A stretch of DNA of 64,000 bases, taken from Izhakiella australiensis. Its GTDB lineage: Bacteria > Pseudomonadota > Gammaproteobacteria > Enterobacterales > Enterobacteriaceae. This document shows, piece by piece, positions 1-10,912 of the stretch. Numbering within the stretch: the stretch's first letter is position 1; each line of letters starts with the position of its first letter. The DNA is taken from assembly GCF_002006995.1 (NCBI RefSeq), contig NZ_MRUL01000019.1, positions 16,648 through 80,647 of the forward strand, read 5' to 3'. The translations under genes and the position numbers were made by a program. A model generated the notes under the pieces. That model saw only the letters and a program-made list of their open reading frames with translations, searched no databases and was not told where the DNA came from.

Positions 1-164
1 ATGCAAATAAACTCACGCCCTTCCACTTCCGCGCGGCCATATTTACGGTCGCGCGTCAGACCAGGAAAATCTGCAACCAGCGCATCACGCGTTCGCGTCA
101 GGCGGTTAAACAGGGTGGATTTGCCGACGTTGGGACGCCCAACCAGCGCAACCACAGGTATCAT
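1..164 (-). CDS. der: Ribosome-assembly GTPase Der, 5' part
   Basis: Only the first 54 codons lie in the window; the rest runs off the left edge. The ATG is at 164-162 and the translation opens [16 protein letters not shown], the P-loop (G1) of the first of the two GTPase domains that define Der (EngA). It continues into the switch I region ([12 protein letters not shown]). Der is an essential GTPase that binds the 50S ribosomal subunit during maturation. It follows bamB on the same strand, as in E. coli, but a terminator-like hairpin lies between them here. Confidence 0.95.
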   Translation of the reverse strand, partial: MIPVVALVGRPNVGKSTLFNRLTRTRDALVADFPGLTRDRKYGRAEVEGREFIC

Positions 165-284
165 AACTAAAACCTCATATAAAAATTGCCTGGCCATCCC
201 ACAAAGTCGTTCTCAGCGGACGTCTCATAGTTGACGGGGCGAACCAGCGAATGGCGACAAGAATACCACGCTGTAAGTAAAACG

Positions 285-315
285 AAACGGCCCCTGATAA
301 ACTCAGGAGCCGTTT
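285..315 (-). terminator. Terminator-like hairpin between bamB and der
   Basis: Two 13-base arms (285-297 and 303-315) pair with a single G-U or mismatch position around a 5-base loop. On the minus strand the stem is followed by a weak T-run (CGTTTTAC). It lies just after the bamB stop codon and may terminate or attenuate transcription into der. Confidence 0.6.
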
Positions 316-337
316 AAGGATAACAGCCGCTCAGGGT

Positions 338-1519
338 TTAACGTTTAAAGACGTAAACCTTGCCATCTTTTGACTGAATAACCAGCTTATCACCAGCCAC
401 CACCGGCTCGGTCTGGAAACCTGAGCTGTCGACGTTCTGCTGCGCGACGAAGCGACCGTCTTCGGTGTTCATCCAGTGCAGATAGCCTTCTGCATCGCCG
501 ACCACCAGATAACCGTCAAACAACACGGGTGAAGTCAGGTTGCGGTGCAGCAACTCACTCTGGCGCCACAGGGACACGCCACCGTCAGTGCTGAGCGCGT
601 CAACGCGATCGTTTTGGTCAACCAGGTAAATACGATTGCCTTCAACGATAATATCGTGGATGCCGCCGATTTCACGTTTCCACATAATCTGACCTGAGCG
701 CAGATCCAGCGCCGTCAGGTTGCCGTTGTAGGCCAGCGCATAAACCACGCCGTTAACGATCACGGGCGTCATATCGATGTCAGCAAGACGGTCAATTTCA
801 GTGGCGCCGCTCGGCTGCGAAATACGTTGCTGCCAGATAATCTGGCCCTGGTTGAGCATCACCGCGCTGACGCGTCCGTTATCGCCGCCGACGATAGCCG
901 CGCCAAACGCCGTTGCCGGAGCAGACTCACCGCGCAGAGAAAGCGGCGGCTCATCCAGGTTTACCGTCCATTTGATGGTGCCATTGCTGGTATCCAGTCC
1001 CTGCAGCAGGCCGTTACTGGTATGAATCAGCACAAGGCCATCGCTGACAACCGGGCGGGAAAGCACTTCGCCCCCGGCCTGGGTTTTCCAGGCTACGCTG
1101 CCATCACTGGAGTTAAGGGCGTAAACCACCCCGCGCTCGCTGCCGATATACAGAAACGATCCGGCAGCCGTAACGCCACCAGACAGCATGGCCGAATGGT
1201 TTTTCGAGAAGAAACCGGTTTTCTCGGAAAGATCAACTCGCCACTGCTCTTTGCCATCAGCGGCGCTTAATGCTTTAACCACACCGAAACGATCGGCGGC
1301 ATAGATAAAATTATCCTGCCATGCCGGATGCAGATTAGAGTAGAAATCACCAATGCCGTCACCGACGGATTCACTCCACAGCTTTTCCGGGGTGAACTGA
1401 TTTTCTACCTTTGGCAGCGGCGACATTTTCACCACGTCCTCTTCACCGCTGAACCATGAACATCCGCTGAGTAAGGTAACTGAAATCAGTCCCGGCAGAA
1501 GTATCTTACGCAATTCCAT
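338..1519 (-). CDS. bamB: Outer membrane protein assembly lipoprotein BamB
   Basis: BamB is a lipoprotein subunit of the Bam complex, which folds beta-barrel proteins into the outer membrane. The 393-residue product starts with a lipoprotein signal ending LLSGC (Cys20 as the lipidated residue). The rest is a PQQ-type eight-bladed beta-propeller with repeated motifs of the form VYALN(S/D)G or LTALDLRSG. Length matches the family. The gene lies between yfgM and der as in E. coli, 52 bp downstream of yfgM. Confidence 0.97.
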   Translation of the reverse strand: MELRKILLPGLISVTLLSGCSWFSGEEDVVKMSPLPKVENQFTPEKLWSESVGDGIGDFYSNLHPAWQDNFIYAADRFGVVKALSAADGKEQWRVDLSEKTGFFSKNHSAMLSGGVTAAGSFLYIGSERGVVYALNSSDGSVAWKTQAGGEVLSRPVVSDGLVLIHTSNGLLQGLDTSNGTIKWTVNLDEPPLSLRGESAPATAFGAAIVGGDNGRVSAVMLNQGQIIWQQRISQPSGATEIDRLADIDMTPVIVNGVVYALAYNGNLTALDLRSGQIMWKREIGGIHDIIVEGNRIYLVDQNDRVDALSTDGGVSLWRQSELLHRNLTSPVLFDGYLVVGDAEGYLHWMNTEDGRFVAQQNVDSSGFQTEPVVAGDKLVIQSKDGKVYVFKR

Positions 1520-1571
1520 GAAGTCCCTCGTGTGCCCGTTAAGGCCAATTTTATACCAATCCCGCCAGGCC

Positions 1572-2192
1572 TTAACTCGGCAGATTATTCATTTTCATTT
1601 GCAGCATTTCTTTCAGCGCCGAGGCGCCGTTGGCTTCAGTACCTTTCAGCCAGGCTTCGCGCGCGCCCTTAACGTCGCCTTTTTCCAGCAAGACTTCGCC
1701 ACGAACGTCAGCAACAATTGCAGCCCAGGCGTCGCCTTTAATCTGTTCAAGGGTTTTCAGGGCTTCGTCAGGCTGTTTCTGCTGCAGCTGAATGCGCGCC
1801 AGGCGTAGATTAAGCACTGACTGCAGTTCCGCATCGCTGGTGTCTTTAAGACCGGTTTTTAACTGCGCGGCGGCTTTATCCAGCTGGTTAAGATCGACAT
1901 AGCGCTTGGCCAGCTCCAGCGAAGCCAGCGCACCATACGTATTGCTGTTATCGCCGGCGAACTTCGCAGCGGCTTCCAGCGTTTGCGGTTTGCTGTTGTC
2001 CATCGCCGAAATCACCTGCTGCCAGGCGGCTGACGTTTCGCGGGAGGTACTGCTTTCGTGGCTGTTCCAGTAGTGCCATCCAGCCAGTGCGCCAACCCCA
2101 AGAATGACGCCCACCACCAGCGCCTTTCCATTCTGGGAAAAGAACCGACGCAGCGCATCAGCCTGTTCGTTCTCGTTGCTATAAATTTCCAC
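1572..2192 (-). CDS. yfgM: YfgM, SecYEG-associated periplasmic chaperone partner
   Basis: A 206-residue single-span inner membrane protein. After a short charged N-terminus (MEIYSNENEQADALRRFF) there is one membrane segment at about residues 27-46, followed by a periplasmic TPR-like helical domain rich in KLAELEKAL-type repeats. In E. coli YfgM binds the SecYEG translocon together with PpiD and helps hand over secreted proteins. It lies 39 bp after hisS and before bamB, probably in one operon. Confidence 0.93.
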   Translation of the reverse strand: MEIYSNENEQADALRRFFSQNGKALVVGVILGVGALAGWHYWNSHESSTSRETSAAWQQVISAMDNSKPQTLEAAAKFAGDNSNTYGALASLELAKRYVDLNQLDKAAAQLKTGLKDTSDAELQSVLNLRLARIQLQQKQPDEALKTLEQIKGDAWAAIVADVRGEVLLEKGDVKGAREAWLKGTEANGASALKEMLQMKMNNLPS

Positions 2193-2231
2193 GCAACCCT
2201 CTCCTTTCGCTTTCGCTCAGCCAGTGCGGCA

Positions 2232-3509
2232 TTATGCTTCTAACAATGTTTCGATGGCCGCAGCGGCCTCATCCTGTGCCAGGGTTTGCTGCTCCCCGGT
2301 ACGCAAATCTTTAATGACCACCTGACGCGCAGCGACTTCATCTTCACCCAGCACCAGCGCAATGCGTGCGCCGTACTTGTCTGCGCGGGCAAACTGCTTC
2401 TTAAAGTTACCGCCGCCGAAGTTAGTCATAAGCTTTAGCGTAGGGCTGGCGTCGCGCAACTGCTCGGCAAAAGCCATTGCTGCCGACTGCACGCCCTGCC
2501 CCGAAGCGATAACATAGACATCAACAATGCGTGTCGGTTCAAAATCCGGGTTCACCGCCTGAACTAAAAGTACCAGACGCTCAAGTCCCATGGCAAAACC
2601 AACCCCAGGAGTAGCGCGACCACCCAGCTGTTCAACCAGACCGTCATAGCGACCGCCGCCGCAGACGGTGCCCTGCGAACCAAGGCTGTTGGTCACCCAT
2701 TCAAACACGGTACGGTTGTAGTAGTCGAGCCCGCGCACCAGACGCTGGTTGATCCGGTAGCGGATGCCGGCCGCCTCAAGCAAAGCGCAAAGGCCGCTGA
2801 AATGCTCCCGCGACGCTTCGTCAAGATAGTCATGCAGCGCTGGCGCGCTGTTCAACAGTTCCTGAACTACATCGTTTTTGCTATCCAGCACCCGCAGCGG
2901 GTTGCTATACATACGCCGCTTGCAGTCTTCATCCAGCTTATCTTTATGCTGCTCAAGAAAGGCCACCAGCGCATCACGATAATCAGCGCGCGCCTGCAGC
3001 GAACCGATAGAGTTCAGCTCAAGCGAAACATGGTCGGCGATGCCCAGCGCTTTCCACCAGCGGGCGGTCATGATAATCATTTCAGCATCAATATCCGGCC
3101 CCTGCAGGCCAAATACCTCAGCGCCGATCTGATGAAACTGGCGATAGCGTCCTTTTTGCGGACGTTCGTAGCGGAACATCGGTCCGATGTACCATAACCG
3201 CTGTTCCTGATTGTACAGCAGGCCATGCTCGATGCCGGCGCGCACGCAGCCCGCAGTGCCCTCCGGACGCAGGGTCAGGCTCTCACCATTGCGGTCATCA
3301 AAGGTATACATTTCCTTTTCAACCACGTCGGTCACTTCACCGATAGCGCGCTTAAAAAGCGGCGTCTGCTCAACAATCGGGACGCGGATTTCACTGTAGC
3401 CATAACTACCCAGCACCTGTTTCAGAGTGCTTTCAATCCGTTGCCATAGGGCGGTGTCCGCCGGGAGGTAGTCGTTCATGCCACGAATGGCCTGAATATT
3501 CTTTGCCAC
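2232..3509 (-). CDS. hisS: Histidine--tRNA ligase
   Basis: This class II aminoacyl-tRNA synthetase charges tRNA-His. A GTG start at 3509-3507 gives 425 residues opening [16 protein letters not shown], matching the E. coli N-terminus; a 13-codon upstream extension (from 3548) is less likely. Visible are motif 2 ([15 protein letters not shown]), the histidine-specific signature [16 protein letters not shown], and motif 3 (GFAMGLERL). The C-terminal anticodon-binding domain contains [19 protein letters not shown]. The gene sits between ispG and yfgM. Confidence 0.97.
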   Translation of the reverse strand: MAKNIQAIRGMNDYLPADTALWQRIESTLKQVLGSYGYSEIRVPIVEQTPLFKRAIGEVTDVVEKEMYTFDDRNGESLTLRPEGTAGCVRAGIEHGLLYNQEQRLWYIGPMFRYERPQKGRYRQFHQIGAEVFGLQGPDIDAEMIIMTARWWKALGIADHVSLELNSIGSLQARADYRDALVAFLEQHKDKLDEDCKRRMYSNPLRVLDSKNDVVQELLNSAPALHDYLDEASREHFSGLCALLEAAGIRYRINQRLVRGLDYYNRTVFEWVTNSLGSQGTVCGGGRYDGLVEQLGGRATPGVGFAMGLERLVLLVQAVNPDFEPTRIVDVYVIASGQGVQSAAMAFAEQLRDASPTLKLMTNFGGGNFKKQFARADKYGARIALVLGEDEVAARQVVIKDLRTGEQQTLAQDEAAAAIETLLEA

Positions 3510-3605
3510 TGAGTTCTTCTCACCTGTTAATAACACAGGCCGAATCACTTCGGCCCGCAGCTGATATTACCTCACGCCAGAACGCGCATACGCTGTGGCG
3601 CTAAC

Positions 3606-4727
3606 TTACTTTTCCAGCAGATGGATATTAATACGCTGGTTCTCATCAAGCATTGACGCTTTCGCGCGGATGCGCGCTTCAAGCTGGTCGATCATATCCT
3701 GATTATCAAGACGATCGCGCTGACGTACGCCATCCTCATAAAATCCGCTTTTCTTATTGCCGCCGGTCACGCCAAGCGTTGAAACCAGCGCCTCACCGGG
3801 GCCATTCACCACACAGCCGATGATGGAAATGTCCATTGGCGTGATGATATCTTCCAGCCTTTGCTCAAGCGCGTTCACCGTGCCAATAACGTCAAACTCC
3901 TGGCGGGAGCAGGTCGGGCAGGCAATAAAGTTGATACCGCGTGAGCGAATGCGCAGCGATTTAAGAATATCAAAGCCAACTTTCACTTCTTCAACCGGAT
4001 CTGCCGCCAGCGAAATACGTAGCGTATCGCCAATCCCTTCGGACAGCAGCAGACCAAGACCAATGGCCGACTTTACCGATCCAGCCCTGGCGCCGCCCGC
4101 CTCGGTGATCCCAAGATGCAATGGCTGCTCAATCTGTTTTGCTAACAGGCGATAAGATTCAACCGCCAGAAATACGTCAGAAGCCTTAACGCTGACTTTA
4201 AACTGGTTAAAGTTAAGCCGGTCAAGGTGGTCAACATGACGCATGGCGGACTCAAGCAGCGCCTGTGGCGTCGGCTCACCGTACTTTTCCTGTAGATCTT
4301 TTTCCAGCGAACCGGCGTTTACACCAATACGGATAGGGATACTTTTATCGCGCGCGCAGTCCACTACCTGACGAATACGCTCGTTATTGCCGATGTTGCC
4401 CGGATTAATGCGCAGGCAGTCCACGCCATACTCAGCCACTTTCAGCGCAATGCGATAATCGAAATGAATATCAGCGACCAGCGGCACGTCGACCCGCTGC
4501 TTGATAAGCTTGAACGCTTCGGCAGCGTCCATGGTTGGAACCGACACGCGGACGATGTCTACACCAACGCGTTCGAGGGATTTAATCTGGTTTACCGTCG
4601 CGTCCACATCCGTGGTGCGGGTATTGGTCATCGACTGAACGGCGATGGGGGCGCCATCGCCAACCGGCACCTTGCCGACGTAAATGCGCGTTGATTTACG
4701 CCGAATAATGGGCGCTTCATTATGCAT
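3606..4727 (-). CDS. ispG: 4-hydroxy-3-methylbut-2-enyl diphosphate synthase (flavodoxin)
   Basis: IspG (GcpE) carries out the penultimate step of the MEP isoprenoid pathway, converting MEcPP to HMBPP with a [4Fe-4S] cluster. The start at 4727 gives 373 residues beginning [18 protein letters not shown], as in E. coli; a 5-codon upstream ATG is possible. The cluster ligands are visible in [13 protein letters not shown] and [10 protein letters not shown]. The N-terminal TIM-barrel motif [10 protein letters not shown] is present. It lies between rodZ and hisS, as in E. coli. Confidence 0.97.
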   Translation of the reverse strand: MHNEAPIIRRKSTRIYVGKVPVGDGAPIAVQSMTNTRTTDVDATVNQIKSLERVGVDIVRVSVPTMDAAEAFKLIKQRVDVPLVADIHFDYRIALKVAEYGVDCLRINPGNIGNNERIRQVVDCARDKSIPIRIGVNAGSLEKDLQEKYGEPTPQALLESAMRHVDHLDRLNFNQFKVSVKASDVFLAVESYRLLAKQIEQPLHLGITEAGGARAGSVKSAIGLGLLLSEGIGDTLRISLAADPVEEVKVGFDILKSLRIRSRGINFIACPTCSRQEFDVIGTVNALEQRLEDIITPMDISIIGCVVNGPGEALVSTLGVTGGNKKSGFYEDGVRQRDRLDNQDMIDQLEARIRAKASMLDENQRINIHLLEK

Positions 4728-4763
4728 AGAAGTTCTCCACAATCACTCGTAAAAACCGGGAAC

Positions 4764-5798
4764 TCAATGAGCTCCCAGCGTCAGACGAGCAACCTGGTTG
4801 CTACGAATAAAACGACTTAGATCCACCGGTTTACCTTCAAACTGGATCTTTACCGCAGCCGGGGCACCAATTTTAAGACGATAAGGTGGCGTGCCAGCGA
4901 GGCTGAGTTTACCACCATTACGCTGCATACCGCTGAACAGTTTCTTGCCTGCCGCATCGGTTACTTCCAGCCAGCAATCGCTGGTGAAATCCATGACAAC
5001 GGCGTTGGGATCGTTGGGCATCGCCGCATCACTCGCGTTCGCTGGCGGGTTTTGCGGCGCGTTTGAGGCAGCAGCGCCGTTATCAATCGCCGCCTGACTC
5101 GGCGGTACGACGGCAGGCGCGGCGCTGTTAGCGCTGGCGTCTGCAGGCGTCTGTGACTGATTCGCTGCGGGTTGCGCCTGGTTGGCCGACGGCTGACCGG
5201 CAACCGTTGGCGGCATTGGCGCAGGATTCGCATTGCCCGCTGCGCTATCCGTCGCGCTATTCTGTGTCGACGCGGGCGCAGAGGCGCTACCGCTGGCGTT
5301 GCTGTCGGATAACGAGATCGACTGATTGTTATCGCTGCTGCCGCTGTCACTCTGCTGGCCAAGCGAGATCAGGTCCTGCTGAGCGGCCTTGTGGTTCTGC
5401 CACCACCAGGCACCCGTCAGGCCGATGACCACAAACAGCACCAGCCAGGTAAAAATCATCAGCCAGCCGTCGCGTTTCTTGCGCCGTTTGCCCAATGAAA
5501 AACTTTGCATCGGTTCAACTTTGGCCGCTCTGACCGGAGCCTGCTTTGCCAGCATGGGTAGCAGCTCCTCCTCCGGCACGTGCACCAGACGAGCGTAGGA
5601 ACGGATATAGCCGCGCACAAAAGTCGATGCCAGATCGGCAGGCGAATTATCTTCTTCAATGTCGCGAATCGTCGAAAGTTTGAGACACAGACGCTCAGCA
5701 ACATTTTGCTGGGTAAGCCCCATACTTTCACGGGCGGTGCGCAGGCGTTCGCCTGTGGATTGTGCTGCTGAGTTATCTTGAGTGGCTTCAGTATTCAT
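4764..5798 (-). CDS. rodZ: Cytoskeletal protein RodZ
   Basis: RodZ links the MreB cytoskeleton to the elongation machinery and keeps the rod shape. The 344-residue protein has an N-terminal Xre-type helix-turn-helix (about residues 15-75; [18 protein letters not shown]), a basic KRRKKR stretch, and one membrane span (about 114-134). A long Ser/Ala/Asn/Gln/Pro-rich periplasmic linker follows, and a C-terminal DUF4115 domain ([19 protein letters not shown]). Its start overlaps the end of pilW by 11 bp, so the two are probably translationally coupled. The linker is low complexity and likely to vary between relatives. Confidence 0.95.
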   Translation of the reverse strand: MNTEATQDNSAAQSTGERLRTARESMGLTQQNVAERLCLKLSTIRDIEEDNSPADLASTFVRGYIRSYARLVHVPEEELLPMLAKQAPVRAAKVEPMQSFSLGKRRKKRDGWLMIFTWLVLFVVIGLTGAWWWQNHKAAQQDLISLGQQSDSGSSDNNQSISLSDSNASGSASAPASTQNSATDSAAGNANPAPMPPTVAGQPSANQAQPAANQSQTPADASANSAAPAVVPPSQAAIDNGAAASNAPQNPPANASDAAMPNDPNAVVMDFTSDCWLEVTDAAGKKLFSGMQRNGGKLSLAGTPPYRLKIGAPAAVKIQFEGKPVDLSRFIRSNQVARLTLGAH

Positions 5799-6522
5799 TA
5801 GCTAAAAATTGCTGGTACTGTGACGATTGTGGAAAACCTTGCGCCAGCTGTGCAGCGTAACGTTGAACATCACGGCTGCGTCCTGCTGACGCGGCGAAAC
5901 GAATCTGTAGCCATAAACTCTCAGCCGTAGCCGGAGCCTGGCGCTGATAAATATCCAGTAAAAGGCGGCTCTGTTCGACGTCTCCCTGACTAAACCGCTG
6001 ACTGGCTTCGGCCAGCATCAGAGACCCCTTACTCCTGTCCGCTTTTACTGCTTTAGCAAATGCCTGGCGGGCAAGCGCTATTTGTCGGGCTTTCAGATAA
6101 CAATACCCTGCATTATCGTAGCTGTCTGCTCTGGCGCCCGGCTGCGGGCTTTGCAAAGCAGCGCTAAATTGCTGTTGTGCCGCCTCATACTGCCCTAATC
6201 CGCAGAGAAACGCACCGTAATTATTAAGCACATAGCCGTTGCCTGCTGCAATTTTCAGCAGCTTGCGATAGCGCATCCCCGCAAGACGGGAATTCCCTCG
6301 CAGCTGCTGATAACGCGCCTGGGCCAGCTGGATCCGATAATCGTCCGGCGACAAGCGCTCAGCCTCATCAAGATTGAGCGCGGCCGCAGACAGCGAATGG
6401 CGCGCCATGAGTGCCAGTCCCAGCTGCAACCGCGTTTCCGCCAGTGCCTGTCGCTGTTCGCGCTGCTGGCAACCCGCCAGCAGCGCGCAGAACATCATCA
6501 GCCCGGTAATTCCTTTACACAT
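5788..6522 (-). CDS. pilW: PilW/PilF-like TPR lipoprotein
   Basis: A TPR-repeat lipoprotein in the position of E. coli pilW (yfgA-region TPR lipoprotein), between rlmN and rodZ. The ATG at 6522 has a good ribosome site (GGAGGC) and gives a lipoprotein signal [19 protein letters not shown] longer frame from 6549 would put nine residues before the signal and is disfavoured. About five TPR helices follow (for example [15 protein letters not shown] and [17 protein letters not shown]). In other bacteria PilF/PilW supports type IV pilus secretin assembly; no pilus genes are in the window, so its role here is uncertain. Confidence 0.85.
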   Translation of the reverse strand: MCKGITGLMMFCALLAGCQQREQRQALAETRLQLGLALMARHSLSAAALNLDEAERLSPDDYRIQLAQARYQQLRGNSRLAGMRYRKLLKIAAGNGYVLNNYGAFLCGLGQYEAAQQQFSAALQSPQPGARADSYDNAGYCYLKARQIALARQAFAKAVKADRSKGSLMLAEASQRFSQGDVEQSRLLLDIYQRQAPATAESLWLQIRFAASAGRSRDVQRYAAQLAQGFPQSSQYQQFLANEY

Positions 6523-6619
6523 TGCGCCTCCAGCATTGCATTGCCGCAATAAATGCTACTGCAAAGCGCCATCAGGTTAAACGCTGTTTGCTGGAAGGCA
6601 GGCTAATCGTTGCGCAGTT

Positions 6620-7786
6620 TCAGAGCGCTTTCACAGAAATGGCTTCACCGGCCAGCTTTTTGCGTATCGTACGCTTAGTACGGTCGATCACTTCCCCCGC
6701 CAGCTGACCGCAGGCCGCATCGATATCATCGCCGCGCGTCTTACGCACAATAGTGGTAAATCCATATTCCATCAATACTTTAGAAAAACGATCCACCCGA
6801 CTGTTGGAACTACGGCCATAGGGCGCGCCCGGGAAGGGGTTCCAGGGAATCAGATTGATTTTACAAGGCGTATCTTTCAACAGCGCCGCCAGCTCATGAG
6901 CCTGCTCGGTGCTGTCGTTAACGTGATCCAGCATAACGTACTCAACCGTTACCCGGCCCTGATTGGCGTTGGATTTTTCCAGATAACGCCGCACGCCTGA
7001 AAGGAATGTCTCAATATTGTACTTCTTATTAATCGGGACAATTTCATCGCGAATAAGATCATTAGGCGCGTGCAGGGAGATGGCCAGCGCGACGTCGATC
7101 ATATCACCCAGCTTATCCAACGCCGGCACTACGCCGGAGGTAGAGAGCGTTACCCGCCGCTTGGAAAGGCCAAACCCAAAATCGTCCAGCATAATTTCCA
7201 TTGCCGGCACCACGTTGGTCAGATTCAACAATGGCTCGCCCATGCCCATCATCACTACGTTGGTGATCGGACGCTGGCCGGTGATACGCGCTGCACCAAT
7301 GATTTTAGCGGCGCGCCAGACCTGACCAATAATTTCCGCCACGCGCAGATTGCGGTTAAACCCCTGCTGCGCAGTTGAGCAGAATTTGCATTCCAGCGCA
7401 CAACCTACCTGTGAAGAAACGCAAAGCGTCGCACGGTCATCTTCCGGAATGTAAACCGTTTCTACCTGCTGGTCGCCAACCTGCAGCGCCCATTTGATCG
7501 TGCCGTCAGAGGAGCGTTGCTCCATCGCAACTTCCGGCGCCCGGATCTCCGCAAGATCCTTCAACTTGCCGCGCAGCACCTTATTGATGTCGGTCATTTC
7601 ATCAAAATCGTCGCAGCAGTAGTGGTAAATCCATTTCATTACCTGATCGGCACGAAACGGCTTCTCGCCAAGCGCGGTGAAAAACTCACGCATCTGCGGG
7701 CGACTAAGGTCTAACAGGTTGATTTTACTTTTTGTTTCGGGAAGGACGGATGCGGTGGACGCAGGCGTTACAATCAGTTCTGACAT
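6620..7786 (-). CDS. rlmN: Dual-specificity 23S rRNA/tRNA adenine-C2 methyltransferase RlmN
   Basis: This radical SAM enzyme methylates A2503 of 23S rRNA and A37 of several tRNAs at C2. The 388-residue sequence has the CxxxCxxC cluster motif in [17 protein letters not shown]. The two conserved cysteines used in the methyl-relay mechanism are also expected, one of them in the C-terminal [12 protein letters not shown]. The N-terminus ([10 protein letters not shown]) is slightly longer than in E. coli, with a short insertion before KINLLDL. It is followed by pilW after 97 bp. Confidence 0.97.
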   Translation of the reverse strand: MSELIVTPASTASVLPETKSKINLLDLSRPQMREFFTALGEKPFRADQVMKWIYHYCCDDFDEMTDINKVLRGKLKDLAEIRAPEVAMEQRSSDGTIKWALQVGDQQVETVYIPEDDRATLCVSSQVGCALECKFCSTAQQGFNRNLRVAEIIGQVWRAAKIIGAARITGQRPITNVVMMGMGEPLLNLTNVVPAMEIMLDDFGFGLSKRRVTLSTSGVVPALDKLGDMIDVALAISLHAPNDLIRDEIVPINKKYNIETFLSGVRRYLEKSNANQGRVTVEYVMLDHVNDSTEQAHELAALLKDTPCKINLIPWNPFPGAPYGRSSNSRVDRFSKVLMEYGFTTIVRKTRGDDIDAACGQLAGEVIDRTKRTIRKKLAGEAISVKAL

Positions 7787-7843
7787 AATATTCTCTGGCC
7801 TCGTTATTACACGTTATGGCTCTGGTAATGGCGTGAAAAGAAA

Positions 7844-7878
7844 CGCCCTCGATGAGCACGCCGGGCTCATCGAGGGCG
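7844..7878 (-). terminator. Strong hairpin terminator after ndk
   Basis: Two perfect 14-base arms (7844-7857 and 7865-7878) flank a 7-base loop. On the minus strand the stem is followed by TTTCTTTTC. The position between the ndk stop codon and the rlmN start fits an intrinsic terminator for ndk, which would leave rlmN with its own promoter. Confidence 0.8.
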
Positions 7879-7982
7879 CATTATTGTACAAGCGTAGAGC
7901 GCTGGGTGAAAGACGCCGGCGTGAATAAATTGTAAAGATGACGAATCTTTAGCCGTAAGACGCCTTCGTCTTCACCAGAACC

Positions 7983-8414
7983 TTAGCGGGTACGCGGGCA
8001 GATTTCGCCTTCGCCAAAAAAGTAGGCGATTTCACGGGCGGCGGAATCGGTTGAATCCGAACCGTGAGTGGCATTTTCGGTAAAGCTGTCGGCATAGTCG
8101 GCGCGCAGCGTACCGGCCAGGGCGTTGTCCGGATTAGTCGCGCCCATCAGATCGCGATGGCGCTGAACGGCATTTTCCCCTTCCAGCACCGAGACCACTA
8201 CCGGACCGGAAGTCATAAACTCGACCAGACCATCAAAGAACGGGCGTCCTTTATGCTCAGCATAAAAACCTTCGGCCTGCTCTTTGCTCAGATGCAGCAT
8301 TTTAGTGGCGATAATTTTGAAGCCCGCCGCTTCAAAACGATTGAAAATGGAACCAATTACGTTTTTTGCCACCGCATTCGGTTTAACGATGGAAAAGGTA
8401 CGTTCGATTGTCAT
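7983..8414 (-). CDS. ndk: Nucleoside diphosphate kinase
   Basis: Ndk transfers the gamma-phosphate between nucleoside triphosphates and diphosphates. The ATG at 8414 gives the standard 143-residue protein starting [13 protein letters not shown]; the frame can be extended to 8474 but without family support. The phosphorylated histidine is His117 in NATHGSDS, and Lys11 lies in the KPNAV motif. It stands alone between pbpC and rlmN, closed by the hairpin at 7844-7878. Confidence 0.98.
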   Translation of the reverse strand: MTIERTFSIVKPNAVAKNVIGSIFNRFEAAGFKIIATKMLHLSKEQAEGFYAEHKGRPFFDGLVEFMTSGPVVVSVLEGENAVQRHRDLMGATNPDNALAGTLRADYADSFTENATHGSDSTDSAAREIAYFFGEGEICPRTR

Positions 8415-8575
8415 ATTGACCTCTGTCTTAACTGCAAAATTATGCCGGTTCCACCGGCCTGAGAATCGGCGCAAATTATAGGGGGCGATAGCACGGGCTG
8501 CCTATCGGAATTTCAACCATTTAATGAAAAAGCATGATCGCTATCGCAACATACCAGGCAAAAATTTATCTTACG

Positions 8576-10912
8576 CTAGCCACGACTGAAATTAACCGAG
8601 GCTAGCTGCCCCGCTTCGTCCATCACCACCAGCTGATACTGACCCGGTTTGTCCAGGGTCAGGGTCAGCGTGTGATTCAGATTATCCTCAGCCAGAGGCT
8701 GGCCGTTAAGAAACCACCAGCGTTCTCTCCCCTGACCGCCCTGCGCGCTGACCGGAAAAGTTAACGTCGTTTTCCCCGGCAGCGGCTGAACCACCTGCCG
8801 ATCGATAACGCCGGTAATAATCAGCGGCGCGACATCCCCTTGCGTCAGCGGCGGACAGCTGGCATCGCTTTCAGGAAGACGCTGCGCGCGCCGCTCTCCC
8901 GGCATCAACCAGGGTTCCAGCGGCAGCGGCCAGACCAACCGCACCCGAGCCTGCGCACCGGGGCAGTCAGCCGCGACGCGTAAACCAGCGCCGTTTTGCC
9001 AGTAGTGTAAATGCAATCCTGACAGCCGCTCCTGACCCGGCGCCAGCAGCGTGGGCGGCAGCGTATGATCCAGAACCCAGCTGGTACGACGCTGGCGGCA
9101 GTTTTCATCACCGGCAGGCAGCGGCTGACCGCCGGGCCAGCAAATGCTGGCTACGCTAACGGAAGCCGGACGCGGGTCGGTCGGCGCGCCAGTGACCGGC
9201 AAACGCCCCATCAACAGGCCATTGATCTGATTGAGCACCGGCACCGCCGAAACCTGACCATACTGACCGGCAACCGGCGTGGCATCCGGGCGGCCAATCC
9301 AGACCCCGATAATATATTGCGGATTAATGCCGATAGCCCAGGCATCACGGTAGCCATAGCTGGTGCCGGTCTTCACTGCAAGCGGGACCACCGCGGGTAC
9401 CTGCCCCGCCGCGTCCGGCTGCGCCTCGCCGGCCAGGATGCGTCGAATGATCCAGGCGGCGCCGGCTGAAAGTAACGGACGCTGATGAAGCGGCTGTCCG
9501 CTCAGCCAGCGCAAACCGCCGGCGTTACCCTGACGCGCAAATGCACTGTATGCCGCAACGATTTCATCAAGCCGTGACCCGGTGCCGCCTAAAACTAGCG
9601 ACAAATTCGGCTCCGCCGCCGGCGGGAAGCGTAAATTCAGGCCAACATTGCGCAGGCGCGCAGCAACGCTTTTCGGCCCCAGCGCTTCAAGCAGCTGCAC
9701 CGCAGGAAGATTTAGCGAGCGCACCAGCGCTTCACTGGCGCTAACCGGCCCGTGAAAGCCGGTATCAAAATTACCGGGCCGGTAGTCGCCAAACCGGCGC
9801 GGCACGTCCTGTAATAGCGACTCGGCATGAATGAGGCCATCATCCAGCGCCATGCCGTACACAAAGGGTTTCAGTACCGATCCCGGAGAACGAACGCTGC
9901 TTATCATATCAACCTGACCAAAGCGGCTATCGTCATCAAAATCAACCGAACCGACGTAACCACGGACTTTCATGCTAGTGTGATCCACGACGATCATCGC
10001 CAGAGAATTACGCGCTGGCAGCTGATTTTTCAGGTTCTCTGCCACGCTTTCCAGCTCGCGCTGCAACGCAGGATCGATAGTCGAGACAATGCGACTGGCG
10101 CGGCTTTGCGTCAGTAAACGTCGGGCCAGCAGCGGCGCCATTTGCGGCACCTGTTTTGGCGGAAACCACACGGGTTCCTGACGGATATCCGCAATTTCAC
10201 TGGCGGGCCAGACGTGCATAATCGCCAGACGCTGCAAAACTTTATCGCGCGCGGCCTGCGCGCGCTTCGGCCAGCGGTCCGGGCGTAAACGACTGGGAGC
10301 CTGCGGCATTACCGCCAGCATCGCCGCCTCGCCTTTGGTCAGCTGTGAAGGTGGCTTACCAAGCCAGCTCCAGCTGGCTGCGCCAATTCCCTCCACCGTA
10401 CCGCCGAAAGGCGCCCGATTCAGATACAGCGTCAGAATGTCGCGTTTTGACAGATGCCACTCCAGCTGCAGCGCGCGCCAGGCCTGTACTAACTTGCCTT
10501 GCAGAGAGCGCGGCTGCGGATCGATTAGGCGTGCCACTTGCATGGTCAGAGTGCTGCCGCCAGAAACCACGCTGCTATGGGTAATATCCTGCCAGGCGGC
10601 GCGCGCGACGGCGAAAGGATTGATGCCAGGGTGATACCAGAACCAGCGGTCCTCATAGGCCAGCAGCGCCTGAATATAGGCTGGCGCCACCTCCTCCGGC
10701 GTCACAGCATAGCGCCAGACGCCATTACCGTCGGCAAAGCGCCACAGCGGAGTGCCATCTTCCGTGACCACTATCCGCGCGGGTTTTGCCTGCTGTAACG
10801 GCAAAGGGAACAGGCGATCCAATCCCCAAAGCAGCAGCGGTGCAATAACAAAAGGCAGTAGCCAGCGCCAGTGCCGGACAAGTCTGTGACCTTTCACCCG
10901 CCAGACACCCAC
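8576..10912 (-). CDS. pbpC: Penicillin-binding protein 1C
   Basis: A bifunctional class A-type peptidoglycan synthase homologue. It has an N-terminal membrane anchor (about residues 17-35), a glycosyltransferase family 51 domain with catalytic Glu87 in LAYEDRWFW, and a transpeptidase domain. That domain shows the SxxK serine (Ser345 in SPGSVLKPF) and KTGTSYGYR. A C-terminal BiPBP_C immunoglobulin-like domain ends the protein. The GTG at 10912 directly abuts the yfhM stop codon (10915-10913), so the two are translated in tandem. PbpC-YfhM pairing is standard in proteobacteria and suggests envelope-repair or defence function. Confidence 0.96.
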   Translation of the reverse strand: MGVWRVKGHRLVRHWRWLLPFVIAPLLLWGLDRLFPLPLQQAKPARIVVTEDGTPLWRFADGNGVWRYAVTPEEVAPAYIQALLAYEDRWFWYHPGINPFAVARAAWQDITHSSVVSGGSTLTMQVARLIDPQPRSLQGKLVQAWRALQLEWHLSKRDILTLYLNRAPFGGTVEGIGAASWSWLGKPPSQLTKGEAAMLAVMPQAPSRLRPDRWPKRAQAARDKVLQRLAIMHVWPASEIADIRQEPVWFPPKQVPQMAPLLARRLLTQSRASRIVSTIDPALQRELESVAENLKNQLPARNSLAMIVVDHTSMKVRGYVGSVDFDDDSRFGQVDMISSVRSPGSVLKPFVYGMALDDGLIHAESLLQDVPRRFGDYRPGNFDTGFHGPVSASEALVRSLNLPAVQLLEALGPKSVAARLRNVGLNLRFPPAAEPNLSLVLGGTGSRLDEIVAAYSAFARQGNAGGLRWLSGQPLHQRPLLSAGAAWIIRRILAGEAQPDAAGQVPAVVPLAVKTGTSYGYRDAWAIGINPQYIIGVWIGRPDATPVAGQYGQVSAVPVLNQINGLLMGRLPVTGAPTDPRPASVSVASICWPGGQPLPAGDENCRQRRTSWVLDHTLPPTLLAPGQERLSGLHLHYWQNGAGLRVAADCPGAQARVRLVWPLPLEPWLMPGERRAQRLPESDASCPPLTQGDVAPLIITGVIDRQVVQPLPGKTTLTFPVSAQGGQGRERWWFLNGQPLAEDNLNHTLTLTLDKPGQYQLVVMDEAGQLASVNFSRG

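Noticed and set aside
4961..5428. Basic or Arg/Ser-rich open frames overlapping the rodZ linker on both strands
   Set aside because: They come from the repetitive Ala/Ser/Gln linker of rodZ read in other frames.
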